Below are positions 38,632 through 46,756 of a DNA stretch of 64,000 nucleotides, one piece after another. The position numbers and the translations under genes are program-made. Position 1 is the first letter of the stretch. Each line of letters begins with the position of its first letter. The notes below the pieces were generated by a model. It had not been told where the DNA came from and ran no database searches. It saw only the letters and a program-made list of their open reading frames with translations. Location of the stretch: the NCBI GenBank assembly GCA_033549365.1, contig JAWSUF010000005.1:1-64000 (forward strand). The letters run 5' to 3'. Origin of the DNA: Acidobacteriota bacterium (GTDB lineage Bacteria; Acidobacteriota; Aminicenantia; Aminicenantales; Saccharicenantaceae).

Positions 38632-39789
38632 TTATGATGACGAAGGCGAAGGCGGTCCGTCGCCCGGCCATCGGATTTTGTCGATTTTCAAAATATTATA
38701 GCCTTCGTCATCCGTATCGTAGCGATAAAACAAGCCGTTTTTCATGACGAATATTTGGGGGCCGAAGTATCGGCCGGCCCATTCCAGATCGAGATCCATG
38801 TGCCCGATCAAGTCTCCGTTGGAATCAAAAACATCGTAGATAAAGCTCTTCGCGCCCCGGCCGCGTTCGTAAGTCATGACAAGCAGTCGTCCCTCTTCGT
38901 CGGCGATAAAGAACTTCATGCACGGCAGAGGAGACGGAATATAGCCTTTATGAAGCGATGGGTCCGAATGTTGCGGCCCCAGGATTCCTTCTCGAACGAC
39001 GGAATCCGCTTCCTGGGGAAGGAAGGCCTTTCTTATCTTTTGCACAAGGTTTCCTGAAAAATCGAAAACCCGGATTTCATAGTTCCGCTCCTCGTTGACG
39101 ACGAAGATGCGGTCTTTCGTGATGCTCCACATGAAGAACGGCGGATATTTGTCCCCGCCAAAATACCACTTATTGGTATCCAACCGCTTGATCTCATTGA
39201 AATCCGAATCGGTGATGAAAAGAGCATAATGAGAATTATCCGGTTCCGGCTGAGCGCTCGAATCGAAACCGTAGAGCAGAAAGCGGCCTTCCGGGAGAGG
39301 CTCCGCCGTGTCCACGCCAAAGGGAAGTCTTCGCTCTTCAATGAATTTGCCATCGGTTCCGTAAACGACAAGCTTGTTCTTTCGGACCGTCACATAGATT
39401 CGGGTCTTGTATACCGTCGGCCTCAGCGGCATCTCCAGTTCTCCCGGGCCCTGTCCGCTTGCACCGAAAGACAAAACGAATTCGCCGGAAGCGTCAAGCT
39501 TGTAGAAGTGGTCTCTCTCATTCTTATATCCAACGACATAGATGTTTCCCTCGTCATCGACAACGAACTCCCCCATGGATCTCATGCCGTATTGAACAAG
39601 ATCGGCTCTCTGCTGGGAGATCTCCATGTAGGGAGTCAGGATGGGCGAAGCATCCATCGGAGATCGCACGGGATTTTCAATGATTTCCGTGCCGTTTTCG
39701 AAAGACCGCATAATGGGGTCGCTTCCATGACATCCGAAAAGCCCCGCGATACAAAATGCGATCATCCCCCCTTTAACATAACCCGACAT
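38632..39789 (-). CDS. Six-bladed beta-propeller (NHL-like) lipoprotein
   Basis: MSGYVKGGMIAFCIAGLFGC is a lipoprotein signal peptide with a lipobox at LFGC, so the protein is anchored in the envelope. The body is a six-bladed beta-propeller of the 6-bladed family: repeats such as GEFVVDDEGNIYVVGYKNER and FYKLDASGEFVLSFGASGQG. Such lipoproteins bind ligands or carbohydrate and are frequent in Bacteroidetes- and Acidobacteriota-like genomes. The start at 39789 gives the proper signal. No adjacent functional partner is evident. Confidence 0.8.
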   Translation of the reverse strand: MSGYVKGGMIAFCIAGLFGCHGSDPIMRSFENGTEIIENPVRSPMDASPILTPYMEISQQRADLVQYGMRSMGEFVVDDEGNIYVVGYKNERDHFYKLDASGEFVLSFGASGQGPGELEMPLRPTVYKTRIYVTVRKNKLVVYGTDGKFIEERRLPFGVDTAEPLPEGRFLLYGFDSSAQPEPDNSHYALFITDSDFNEIKRLDTNKWYFGGDKYPPFFMWSITKDRIFVVNEERNYEIRVFDFSGNLVQKIRKAFLPQEADSVVREGILGPQHSDPSLHKGYIPSPLPCMKFFIADEEGRLLVMTYERGRGAKSFIYDVFDSNGDLIGHMDLDLEWAGRYFGPQIFVMKNGLFYRYDTDDEGYNILKIDKIRWPGDGPPSPSSS

Positions 39790-39809
39790 GGCCGACCTCC
39801 CCAGAGAAC

Positions 39810-40094
39810 TCATTCATTGATAGGTTTTACTTGAGAAACATCGCCTTTATAAACATTCTTTCTGTGTCCGATCCTCAAGATAAGGATCTGTTCCCCCAGC
39901 ATGGCATATATGACCCGGTAATCTCCCACGCGAAACTTGCGAAGCCCGGCATACCGGCCCTTCAGGGCGGGATAAGATTCCGGTTTTTTTAAGAGTTCAC
40001 TCTCGATTTGGTCGAGGATGCGGCCGGCTTCCGATTTTGATAATTTTCCGAGGTCGCGCCGGACAGACCTTTTGTAAACGATGTTATAAGCCAA
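39810..40094 (-). CDS. RelE/ParE-type toxin
   Basis: This 94-aa protein has the RelE core: NIVYKRSVRRDLGKLSKSEA at the N-terminus, then LRKFRVGDYRVIYAML and LILRIGHRKNVYKGD. It overlaps its RHH antitoxin upstream by 11 nt. The toxin should cut mRNA in the ribosome. It is the second independent RelE-type pair in this 6-kb stretch. Confidence 0.88.
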   Translation of the reverse strand: MAYNIVYKRSVRRDLGKLSKSEAGRILDQIESELLKKPESYPALKGRYAGLRKFRVGDYRVIYAMLGEQILILRIGHRKNVYKGDVSQVKPINE

Positions 40095-40302
40095 GGGATT
40101 TCCTCAGCTCTTTTCCGGAAATCATGGGATCGGATTTGTCGTGGAGTCGATCGAGGGCGATCTGCAGATCCGCATAATCCTCGATATAGGACTCCAGCGC
40201 TTTCTGAATGATGAAAGAGCGGGGCCTCTCCGTTTCTCGGGCGATGCTTTCCAGTTGCTCGGATAATTCCTTGGGAAGCCTGACCGATATCACTGTGTTC
40301 AT
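40084..40302 (-). CDS. Ribbon-helix-helix antitoxin of the second RelE pair
   Basis: This 72-aa protein reads MNTVISVRLPKELSEQLESI, an N-terminal RHH strand-helix, then IIQKALESYIEDYADLQIAL and a C-terminal toxin-binding tail. It should repress its own promoter in the AT-rich stretch at 40310-40340 (TATTGTATTATATTGTATGC). The order antitoxin then toxin is standard. Confidence 0.85.
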   Translation of the reverse strand: MNTVISVRLPKELSEQLESIARETERPRSFIIQKALESYIEDYADLQIALDRLHDKSDPMISGKELRKSLGL

Positions 40303-40413
40303 ATGATGTCTCCTGACTATATTGTATTATATTGTATGCGTTGTAGTTCATTTGTCAAGGATAGCACGGCGGGTTGCATTCGCGGGGGAATTGCGTTTTA
40401 ATGCGCGGTGATC

Positions 40414-41049
40414 ATGACCGTCATCGACCTGACCCACGCCCTTTCCGAATCAATGCCGGTTTACCCGGGCACAAAGCCGCCGCGCATCGTCGAGGCCAAC
40501 ACCGTCGCGGAGAACGGCTTCGCAGAAAAGCTCCTCAGCCTCTATTCCCATACGGGAACCCACATCGACGCCCCCGGACACATTCTGCCGGGGGTCGCGA
40601 CTCTGGACGACCTGGAGATCGGGCATTTTATCGGGCCGGGCCTTGTTGTGGACGTCTCGCACAGGGTTGGGGGAACGATCGAAATCGCCGACCTGGAAAA
40701 GGAAAAGGCGCGCATCGCCACCGTCGATTTCGCGCTCTTTCACACCGGGTGGGCCCGGCGCTGGGGGCGGCCGGCATACTTCGAGGGTTTCCCGGTTCTA
40801 TCTGCTGAGGCCGCCGTTTGGCTTGCTGGATTCAAGCTCAAAGGCGTGGGCGTCGACGCCATTTCGGTCGATGAGATGGGCTCGACGGCTCTTCCCGTCC
40901 ATAAGACGCTTATGGGCTCGGGCTTCATTCTCATCGAAAATCTGACCGGCCTCGATTCACTGATCGGAAAGGATTTCTCTTTCTCGTGCCTGCCGCTCAA
41001 GATCTCAGGCGGCGACGGCTCACCCGTCCGCGCCGTCGCCTTTTTTTGA
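40414..41049 (+). CDS. Cyclase-family metal-dependent hydrolase (kynurenine-formamidase-like)
   Basis: This 211-aa protein has the signature SHTGTHIDAPGHI (HxGTHxDxPxH) of the cyclase/kynurenine formamidase family, whose His and Asp bind zinc or manganese. Other family blocks are LSESMPVYPGTKPPRIVEAN at the start and GVGVDAISVDEMGS. It hydrolyses an amide or ester, but the substrate is not evident since no tryptophan-degradation genes are near. The ATG at 40414 is preferred; a GTG two codons earlier is possible. Confidence 0.88.
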   Translation: MTVIDLTHALSESMPVYPGTKPPRIVEANTVAENGFAEKLLSLYSHTGTHIDAPGHILPGVATLDDLEIGHFIGPGLVVDVSHRVGGTIEIADLEKEKARIATVDFALFHTGWARRWGRPAYFEGFPVLSAEAAVWLAGFKLKGVGVDAISVDEMGSTALPVHKTLMGSGFILIENLTGLDSLIGKDFSFSCLPLKISGGDGSPVRAVAFF

Positions 41050-41052
41050 TAA

Positions 41053-41490
41053 TCACGGTTCGAATTCCCGGACGTCCTGGAATCGGGTCACCACGATGAA
41101 CTTTTCGACATCGACCTTGACGAGGACGCAGGCCGGATCGCGGACGAAATCCTCCAGGAACGGAAACTTCGAAAGGAAAATCCTCTGCAGCGAGTCTCGC
41201 TCGTCTCCCTCGGCGTCCGAAGCGCGCCCGAGAACGGTCACGGAGGCGGCGTCCCGGAAATCCTCGGCACTGTTCCGGCCGCTGTTGATGAGGATCGATA
41301 TCTTCGGATGTTTTCTGAGGTTGGCATACTTGCGTGTCGGCTTCAGGGTCGCGAAAACCAGGCTCTTGAGGTCTTCGGTCGCCGCAAAGCCCACGAGCGA
41401 GGTGTACGGATACTCATCCCCCATCGTCGCCAGAACGCCCAGATTCTGGCCGGACAGAAGGCGCTTTAACGTCATGTCCGTCATCGTCAT
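41053..41490 (-). CDS. Pyridoxamine-phosphate-oxidase-like flavin-binding protein
   Basis: This 145-aa split-barrel protein reads GQNLGVLATMGDEYPYTSLV, then SLVFATLKPTRKYANLRKHP and SILINSGRNSAEDF. The fold binds FMN or F420; members reduce small molecules or act in stress response. The gene converges with the cyclase-family gene, whose stop is only 3 bp away. Confidence 0.85.
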   Translation of the reverse strand: MTMTDMTLKRLLSGQNLGVLATMGDEYPYTSLVGFAATEDLKSLVFATLKPTRKYANLRKHPKISILINSGRNSAEDFRDAASVTVLGRASDAEGDERDSLQRIFLSKFPFLEDFVRDPACVLVKVDVEKFIVVTRFQDVREFEP

Positions 41491-41652
41491 CCTCCCGTCG
41501 ATAAAGTGCCGAATCCGGCTGAATCGTACAACGGGCGAATGTTCGCGTCAAGCCGCCTCCGAGGATCCGGCGGCGGGATGCGAGACGTCCGGACATCGCG
41601 AATCGTCATATAAATCGGGGAAAGCCGCGCTGCGGACACACGGCGGCCCCGC

Positions 41653-41687
41653 TTGACAAGGATGCCTTATATGTGCATATCTATGCA
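41653..41687 (+). promoter_or_regulatory. Promoter/operator region of vapBC
   Basis: TTGACA (41653-41658) gives the -35 and the -10 falls in an AT-rich stretch that also holds the inverted repeat TGCATA-TC-TATGCA (41674-41687) right before the vapB ATG. A palindrome of this kind at the start of a TA operon is a likely VapB-VapC binding site, giving autorepression. The -10 hexamer itself is weak. Confidence 0.55.
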
Positions 41688-41688
41688 T

Positions 41689-41886
41689 ATGAGAACGACG
41701 ATCAATATTGACCGGGGGCTTCTGGAAAAAGCCGCGGCTCTGACCAAGGTCGAGGAGAAAACGGCACTCGTCCGGATGGGCCTTGAAGCGCTCATCGCGC
41801 TCGAAAGCGGACGGCGGTTGGCTCGGCTCGGCGGAACCGAGAAAGCTCTCCGGCCTGTTCCGCGGCGAAGACCCCCGGAAGCTTAA
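41689..41886 (+). CDS. vapB: VapB-type antitoxin
   Basis: This 65-aa protein begins MRTTINIDRGLLEKAAALTK, the strand-helix DNA-binding start of VapB (DUF2191), followed by a Arg/Pro-rich tail that should occupy the VapC active site. I start at the ATG 41689 just after the palindrome; in-frame upstream starts would include the promoter. VapC follows 2 bp after the stop. Confidence 0.87.
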   Translation: MRTTINIDRGLLEKAAALTKVEEKTALVRMGLEALIALESGRRLARLGGTEKALRPVPRRRPPEA

Positions 41887-41888
41887 CC

Positions 41889-42248
41889 ATGGTGCTTGTG
41901 GACACCTCCGTCTGGGTGGCGCATTTCCGCGACGACCTCCCCAGCCTCCGCGAACGCCTGCACAAGGGAGATGTCGTCTGCCACCCCATGATCATCGGCG
42001 AGCTGGCTTGCGGAAACTTCAAAAACAGAAAAGAAATTTTGGGTCTCCTCGCCGAACTCCACTCCGCGGAGGTCGCGGGCCATGATGAAGTCATGGCGCT
42101 CATCGAGACGCACCGGCTCATGGGGAAAGGTCTCGGCTATATCGACATGCACCTTCTGGCTTCCGCGCTCTTGTCCGGCTGTTCCCTATGGACACAGGAT
42201 CGGAAACTCTCCGCCGCGGCCGAATCGCTCGATATCCCCTGCCAGTGA
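41889..42248 (+). CDS. vapC: VapC-type PIN-domain ribonuclease toxin
   Basis: This 119-aa protein is a PIN RNase with the acidic metal ligands in order: D5 (LVDTSVW), E38 (IIGELACG), the Asp of GYIDMHLLASAL and the Asp of LWTQDRKL. VapC toxins cut tRNA or rRNA. It is fully intact and paired with VapB. Confidence 0.92.
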   Translation: MVLVDTSVWVAHFRDDLPSLRERLHKGDVVCHPMIIGELACGNFKNRKEILGLLAELHSAEVAGHDEVMALIETHRLMGKGLGYIDMHLLASALLSGCSLWTQDRKLSAAAESLDIPCQ

Positions 42249-42250
42249 GG

Positions 42251-42391
42251 GTTGCTTGGCATTAGCCTCAAGTCATTCTCGGACCTGAAAATGCGCTTTT
42301 TAGCCCAAAAAACGTGTGTCTAAGGGTTTCCTAAGCCTGAAGAAAAAACAGGATCTTAAGCGTTTTGTGAAATTTCCCAAAGCCAAGCAAC
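42251..42391. repeat. 141-bp element bounded by a 10-bp inverted repeat (MITE candidate)
   Basis: GTTGCTTGGC at 42251-42260 and GCCAAGCAAC at 42382-42391 are perfect inverted repeats 121 bp apart. The inside is AT-rich and non-coding. It fills the whole intergenic space between vapC and the ferredoxin gene; the ends are outward-facing like a miniature element. No target-site duplication is obvious. Confidence 0.45.
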
Positions 42392-42400
42392 AACTTCTTT

Positions 42401-43228
42401 TTATACGGCCATGATGCCGTCTTGTGCAATCGAGCCGCGGATGTCGACGATGACTTCACGAACAGGAATATCGACGCCTGAAGCCTCGACGGCCCGGCGG
42501 ACGATATGCAGAAGGCCGGAACAGCAGGGCACGGTCATCACGGCCACGGCCAGGGACTTGAGTTCGTTCCGGCGGATGATCTCGGCCAGCTTCTCGATGT
42601 AACCTTCCTTGTCGTCGAGCTTGGGACAGGCGATGGCCAGCTTCTTCCCCTTGAGCAGGTCCTGGTGAAAACTCCCGAGGGCGAAGGCCGTGCAGTCGGC
42701 CGCAATGAGGAGATCGCTGTTCTTGAAATACGGTGCAAACGGCGAGACGAGATGAAGCTGGATCGGCCACTGGCTGAGCTGGGACGCCACCGAGCCTTCT
42801 TTATCTTCGGCGGGCGCCGCATCCGCGGGGATCTCGCAGGCCATGCTTCCCGGGCAACCCCGAAAAGCCGCAGGCACACCGGGCGCACCATGGCCCGCGC
42901 CGCCGTGGACCCCGGCATGACCGCCCGAATGAGCCCCGCCGTGACCCGCACCATGCACCTGGGCCGCCGCCTCTTTCCCCCGGGTCTTTAAAACATGGAC
43001 GTATGTCGCCTGGGGATCGTAGGCCTCACTTTCCCGCTCGACGATCTTGAGCGCCCCGGTCGGACAGACGTCGAGACAGGCACCCATCCCGTCGCAGAAA
43101 AGCTCCCGGACAAGGACCGCCTTGTTTTCGGCATCGAGCTCGAGCGCGCCCTCGGCACAGGCCGTCGTGCAGAGCCCGCAGCCGTTGCAGGCCTCCCTAT
43201 CGATTTCGATGATCTTTCTCTTGGCCAT
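42401..43228 (-). CDS. 2[4Fe-4S] ferredoxin-like protein with His/Gly-rich linker
   Basis: This 275-aa protein starts with a ferredoxin part: CNGCGLCTTAC is a full cluster motif and CDGMGACLDVCP a variant in which the second Cys is missing, as in the known YCDGLGAC-type family. A 27-residue His/Gly linker (VHGAGHGGAHSGGHAGVHGG) follows; it could bind metal. The C-terminal domain has CPGSMAC, IAADCTAFALG and MTVPCCSGLLHIVRRAVEAS. It probably carries electrons in anaerobic metabolism. The Crp/Fnr regulator at 43317 is the next gene upstream on the same strand. Confidence 0.85.
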   Translation of the reverse strand: MAKRKIIEIDREACNGCGLCTTACAEGALELDAENKAVLVRELFCDGMGACLDVCPTGALKIVERESEAYDPQATYVHVLKTRGKEAAAQVHGAGHGGAHSGGHAGVHGGAGHGAPGVPAAFRGCPGSMACEIPADAAPAEDKEGSVASQLSQWPIQLHLVSPFAPYFKNSDLLIAADCTAFALGSFHQDLLKGKKLAIACPKLDDKEGYIEKLAEIIRRNELKSLAVAVMTVPCCSGLLHIVRRAVEASGVDIPVREVIVDIRGSIAQDGIMAV

Positions 43229-43316
43229 GTTTTCCTCCTTTTCGGTGTATCGCGAGGAAATTGTAGCCCGCAGAGAAATCCCCGTCCTTGACCGAAGTCA
43301 AGCCGCACAGGGGATA

Positions 43317-43982
43317 TCAGGAAAAGCTTTCGGAGCGAAGCGCCGGGCAGTCGAGAATGTGAATCCTGGGACCGTCGACCCGAATGAGACCGTCGTCCTC
43401 CATCCGCTTGAGGGTCCGCGACAGCGTCTCCGGCACGGTCCCGAGAAGCTTCGCCAGATCGACCTTCCGGATTTCCAGGTCGACGAGGCAGGCGCCGTGG
43501 CCCGGACAGCGCGCGATCAGGAAATGGGCCAGACGCTGGCGCACGGTTTTCAAACCGAGAGCCTCGATGCGCGCGTTGAGGATCAGGCATTTTTCGGCAA
43601 GAAGGCGGATGAAAAACCGGGCGGCCGCAGGCTCCGCGTCGATGCGATCGAGAACCCGGCTGCGGTCGAAGGCCAAAACCGACGTCTCGCCGACGGCGGC
43701 GGCGTAGGCGGGATAGGGCGCACCGGCGAAAGCGACCGCCTCGCCGAAAAAGTCGCCCGGACCCAGGCGGACGATTTCGATCTCCCGGCCTTCGGCATCC
43801 ATGCGGAATACGCGCACCTCGCCGCTTTCGACGCGGAAAAACTCTCTCGACTCGTCCCCGGCATCGAAGAGGACGGCGCCCGCATTCAGGCTGCGCACCC
43901 GGCCCAGCTCCTGAAGCAGGCCCTCGACGGCTTTATCCGAATCAGAAGCACACATCAGCACCTTCCCATTCCGGAAAAACAC
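43317..43982 (-). CDS. Crp/Fnr-family transcriptional regulator
   Basis: This 221-aa protein has a cyclic-nucleotide-binding-type beta-roll (LNAGAVLFDAGDESREFFRV, LGPGDFFGEAVAFAG) and a C-terminal HTH (VDLAKLLGTVPETLSRTLKR). No Cys cluster for an Fe-S sensor is seen near the N-terminus, so redox sensing would be indirect. It lies 88 bp upstream of the ferredoxin gene on the same strand and may regulate it. Confidence 0.9.
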   Translation of the reverse strand: MFFRNGKVLMCASDSDKAVEGLLQELGRVRSLNAGAVLFDAGDESREFFRVESGEVRVFRMDAEGREIEIVRLGPGDFFGEAVAFAGAPYPAYAAAVGETSVLAFDRSRVLDRIDAEPAAARFFIRLLAEKCLILNARIEALGLKTVRQRLAHFLIARCPGHGACLVDLEIRKVDLAKLLGTVPETLSRTLKRMEDDGLIRVDGPRIHILDCPALRSESFS

Positions 43983-43984
43983 AT

Positions 43985-44553
43985 CGGCATTTTGACGTAT
44001 CCTCCGGACCCGGAGGATACGCGAGTCGAGATTGCCGCAGCGATGAGGAGCGGACTGCGCAGGCGTAGTTGACCTACGTCGAGCAGGCCGGGACGAAATC
44101 GATGCGGTGAGATCGGCTCGCCCGAAGGGTCAAAATGCCCTATTCGGGCGTTGAGATCGTCGTCTGAAGTCGCGGCTTGACGAACTGGCGACCTAAAAGC
44201 CAATTGGGGAAAATCAGAAAACAGCGGCGGCATTTTGACGTATCCTCCGGACCCGGCATAGTCACGAGACGAGGCGGCTGCAGATGCAAGGAGCGCAGGG
44301 TGAAGCGGGACCCGGAGGATACGCGAGTCGAGATTGCCGTTCCGGCAAGGATGCGGCCCACGAAGGCGTAGTTGAGCTACGTCGAGTGGGCTGCGACGAA
44401 GCCGGAATGGTGAGATCGGCTCGCCCGAAGGGTCAAAATGCCGTCTTCGGATGTTCAGATCGTCGTCTGAAGTCGCGGCTTGACGAACTGGCGACCTAAA
44501 AGCCAATTGGGGAAATTCAGAAAACAACGGCGGCATTTTGACGTATCCTCCGG
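43985..44553. repeat. Tandem array of a ~250-bp repeat with a perfect palindrome
   Basis: GGCATTTTGACGTATCCTCC occurs at about 43986, 44229 and 44532, marking two copies of a block of about 245 bp and a third partial end. In the first copy the end forms a perfect palindrome, CGTATCCTCCGG-AC-CCGGAGGATACG (43996-44021). In the second copy this palindrome is split by 61 bp (44251-44311) containing GACGAGGCGGCTGCAGATGC, also found near 33740. Further conserved parts: a GTAGTTGAGCTAC hairpin and TCGTCGTCTGAAGTCGCGGC. No gene is present; the long minus-strand frame here is repetitive and not a protein family. Confidence 0.7.
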
Positions 44554-44554
44554 G

Positions 44555-45820
44555 TCAGCGGCCGAAGCGGGGATTGACGATATTACTGTAGATCGACCCA
44601 AACGTATAATTCAACCCCACCGCGAATCCGTAGCGGTAGTTCGTGGCCAGGACCCGGCGCGAAAGCAGAATCTCCTCGAGGCTCGCTTCCGACTTGGGCA
44701 GCGAGATCTGGTCATGAATGTGGGAATAATTCCCCGAGAAGCTCAGGGCCAGCCCTCGGAAGAGATGCAGGTTCACCCCGCCCCAGAACTCCAGCCGGTT
44801 CAAGCTGAAATCGTGAAAGAAATGCGACCCCTGGATGGAGGAGCTGATATTCCCCCAGGGCTCCTTGATTTCGAGCGTCATGCTCAGCGTCTGTCCCAGA
44901 AGATTTTCCTGGACTTTGTCGTAAATGGTCTCCTCATCGTATTTTTGAAAACTGTAGCCGACGCGGTAGAGCAGCCGGAGCTGGCGCCTCGTGGAATCAT
45001 CGTAGGGATAGAAATTGTACTCGACGGCGGGCGCCGGATTGACGGCCAGGGCGATGTTGTTGTAGCTCGAAGAATGGAGCGAGAACCAGGACCCGACGGA
45101 CCAGTGCTCGTCCAGGCTGACCACATAGAGCCCGCTGAGATTCCGGCTGTTCTGGGTGACGGCGATGACATCGTCGTCGATTTCGAACCGGTTCCGGTTG
45201 TATCCGGCCGACAGACCCATCCGCAGTTTGGCGGCCGGCGTCACCCGGTTTGCGGAAAAGCTCCCGCTCATGGCCGCGTAATCTCTCGTCTTTTCTCCGC
45301 TGACATTTCCGCTCATGCCGACGTTGAAGACCCAGAAATCCCAGACGTCGGACACGGCCTCCGGCTGCACCTTTTTGTCGAAATTGACGCTGAGAAAATC
45401 GCCGGCCGGCGTTTTGGCGGCATAGGGGACCAGTCCCATCTTGAGAACGCGGACCAGCCCGCGGCGCTCGGCATCCGCGGTGTCGGTGCGGGAGGAGCCG
45501 TATTTCAAAGTGTTGTGGACGTCGTAATAGCCGTTTTTACCGATGAAATTCAGAGTGTATTCGCGCCCTCCTCCGCCTGTTCCCTGAATGGTGATGAGCA
45601 CATGGACATCGGCCGCCTGGCGCTCGCGGATGAAGTTGACGAAGGTGATTTCCCGCCGGATGAAATCCATGTCGCACTGGTGGCAGTCGATAAAGACCCT
45701 GGGGGCTTCCTCCTTGATCTTGTCGAAGGGCTGAAACCCCTGTTGCCCCGCAAGCGGCGATGTCGCCAGAAGAACGCCGACAAGGCATCCTCCGGCGAAG
45801 GCGGTGGCCGTTCTTTTCAT
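44555..45820 (-). CDS. Outer-membrane beta-barrel protein, paralog 1
   Basis: MKRTATAFAGGCLVGVLLATS is a signal peptide (start 45820). An N-terminal periplasmic domain has FIDCHQCDMDFIRREITFVN and GGGGREYTLNFIG; the remainder is a barrel of about 12-14 amphipathic strands ending NPRFGR, typical of an outer-membrane C-terminus. It is clearly paralogous to the proteins at 49245 and 50556, with the same block order. I know no function for the family; an assembly, transport or surface-anchoring role is possible. It is the only minus-strand copy. Confidence 0.75.
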   Translation of the reverse strand: MKRTATAFAGGCLVGVLLATSPLAGQQGFQPFDKIKEEAPRVFIDCHQCDMDFIRREITFVNFIRERQAADVHVLITIQGTGGGGREYTLNFIGKNGYYDVHNTLKYGSSRTDTADAERRGLVRVLKMGLVPYAAKTPAGDFLSVNFDKKVQPEAVSDVWDFWVFNVGMSGNVSGEKTRDYAAMSGSFSANRVTPAAKLRMGLSAGYNRNRFEIDDDVIAVTQNSRNLSGLYVVSLDEHWSVGSWFSLHSSSYNNIALAVNPAPAVEYNFYPYDDSTRRQLRLLYRVGYSFQKYDEETIYDKVQENLLGQTLSMTLEIKEPWGNISSSIQGSHFFHDFSLNRLEFWGGVNLHLFRGLALSFSGNYSHIHDQISLPKSEASLEEILLSRRVLATNYRYGFAVGLNYTFGSIYSNIVNPRFGR

Positions 45821-45879
45821 GGTTTTGGATTTTATCAAACCTCGCCGCCGATTGCCAGCGTTCGGCCTCACCCATTGCG

Positions 45880-45908
45880 TTGAACGGGATTCCGGCTTGG
45901 ACTATAAT
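45880..45908 (+). promoter_or_regulatory. Sigma70 promoter of the DUF4412-like gene
   Basis: TTGAAC (45880-45885), a 17-bp spacer and a perfect TATAAT (45903-45908) place the transcription start near 45914. This makes the in-frame ATG at 45914 too early to serve and supports the GTG start at 45941. Confidence 0.75.
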
Positions 45909-45940
45909 ATAAAATGAAAGCAAAACCCCAAGGAGGACAC

Positions 45941-46660
45941 GTGAAAAAATCCGCTGTCATCTTCATCTCTATCCTGGCCGTCGCAGCCTTCGCCAACGCC
46001 GACATCTACGTGAAGACCAAAATGCATCAGGACGCCTATTCCATCATGGGACAGAGCCAGCCGGCCGAGGATTCCATCGCCGAACAATGGATCGGCAATG
46101 ACCAGGTCGCCATGATCCAGGAAAAGACCGGGTTCATCGTCGACCTCAAGAAGAATGTCATGTTCATAATCAACCACGCCGAAAAAACCTATGTCGAGTC
46201 GGAGCTGCCTCTGGACATGTCCAAGCTCTTCCCGCCCGAGATGGCCGGGATGCTCAAGGGCATGTTGAAGATGTCGGTTTCCGTCACGCCGGGCGGGCAG
46301 ACAAAGACCATCGGACAGTGGAAATGTCAGAACTACGCCGTCGACATCACCATGATGATGCCGATCAAGATGACGGTCTGGGCCACGACCGACGTCCCCT
46401 TCGATCTCAACGCCTATGTCGATAAGATGCAGGTCAATTTTCTGGCCGCTCAATTCCAGCTCGACGAAAAAGCCATCGCCGAGATGAAAAAGATCCGGGG
46501 CTTCTGGATCGCCTCGGAAACCGTCGTGGATATGATGGGTTCAAAGATTCGATCGACCTCCGAGGTCGTGGAAATCGCCGAAAAGAATCCTCCGGCCGGA
46601 GTTTATTCCGTCCCCGCCGGATATGCCAAAAAAGACTTTATCTCCATGCAAGGCCGCTAG
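45941..46660 (+). CDS. Secreted DUF4412-like protein
   Basis: This 239-aa protein has an N-terminal signal (KKSAVIFISILAVAAFANA) and the layout of DUF4412/LolA-like proteins: YVKTKMHQDAYSIMGQSQPA, EQWIGNDQVAMIQEKTGF, IGQWKCQNYAVDITMMM. The fold is a half-barrel that often binds lipid or a ligand in the periplasm. The GTG at 45941 is preferred because AAGGAGG lies 5 nt upstream and the ATG at 45914 coincides with the predicted transcription start. No partner gene is evident. Confidence 0.72.
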   Translation: MKKSAVIFISILAVAAFANADIYVKTKMHQDAYSIMGQSQPAEDSIAEQWIGNDQVAMIQEKTGFIVDLKKNVMFIINHAEKTYVESELPLDMSKLFPPEMAGMLKGMLKMSVSVTPGGQTKTIGQWKCQNYAVDITMMMPIKMTVWATTDVPFDLNAYVDKMQVNFLAAQFQLDEKAIAEMKKIRGFWIASETVVDMMGSKIRSTSEVVEIAEKNPPAGVYSVPAGYAKKDFISMQGR

Positions 46661-46739
46661 CATAATCTATTCACGAGCCCGAGAAAGAAAAATGCCTTAT
46701 GTCCGGAAATGCCACGGCATTTTTTATGAATAGATTATG
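46661..46739. repeat. 79-nt long hairpin, bidirectional terminator or mini-palindrome
   Basis: CATAATCTATTCA (46661-46673) and TGAATAGATTATG (46727-46739) are perfect inverted repeats. Inside them AAAAATGCC (46688-46696) and GGCATTTTT (46716-46724) form a second nested stem, whose right arm ends in a T-run. It directly follows the stop of the DUF4412-like gene, so termination is likely; the outer arms exceed what a terminator needs and may be a small mobile palindrome. Confidence 0.55.
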
Positions 46740-46756
46740 CCTGATCTTGGCAATTT

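Noticed and set aside
43955-44536. 193-aa minus-strand frame in the tandem repeat
   Set aside because: Its two halves repeat because the DNA repeats; composition is not protein-like and both copies differ by insertions.
45914-45940. ATG start at 45914 for the DUF4412-like gene
   Set aside because: It coincides with the predicted transcription start, has no RBS, and adds nine polar residues before the signal peptide; GTG at 45941 has AAGGAGG.
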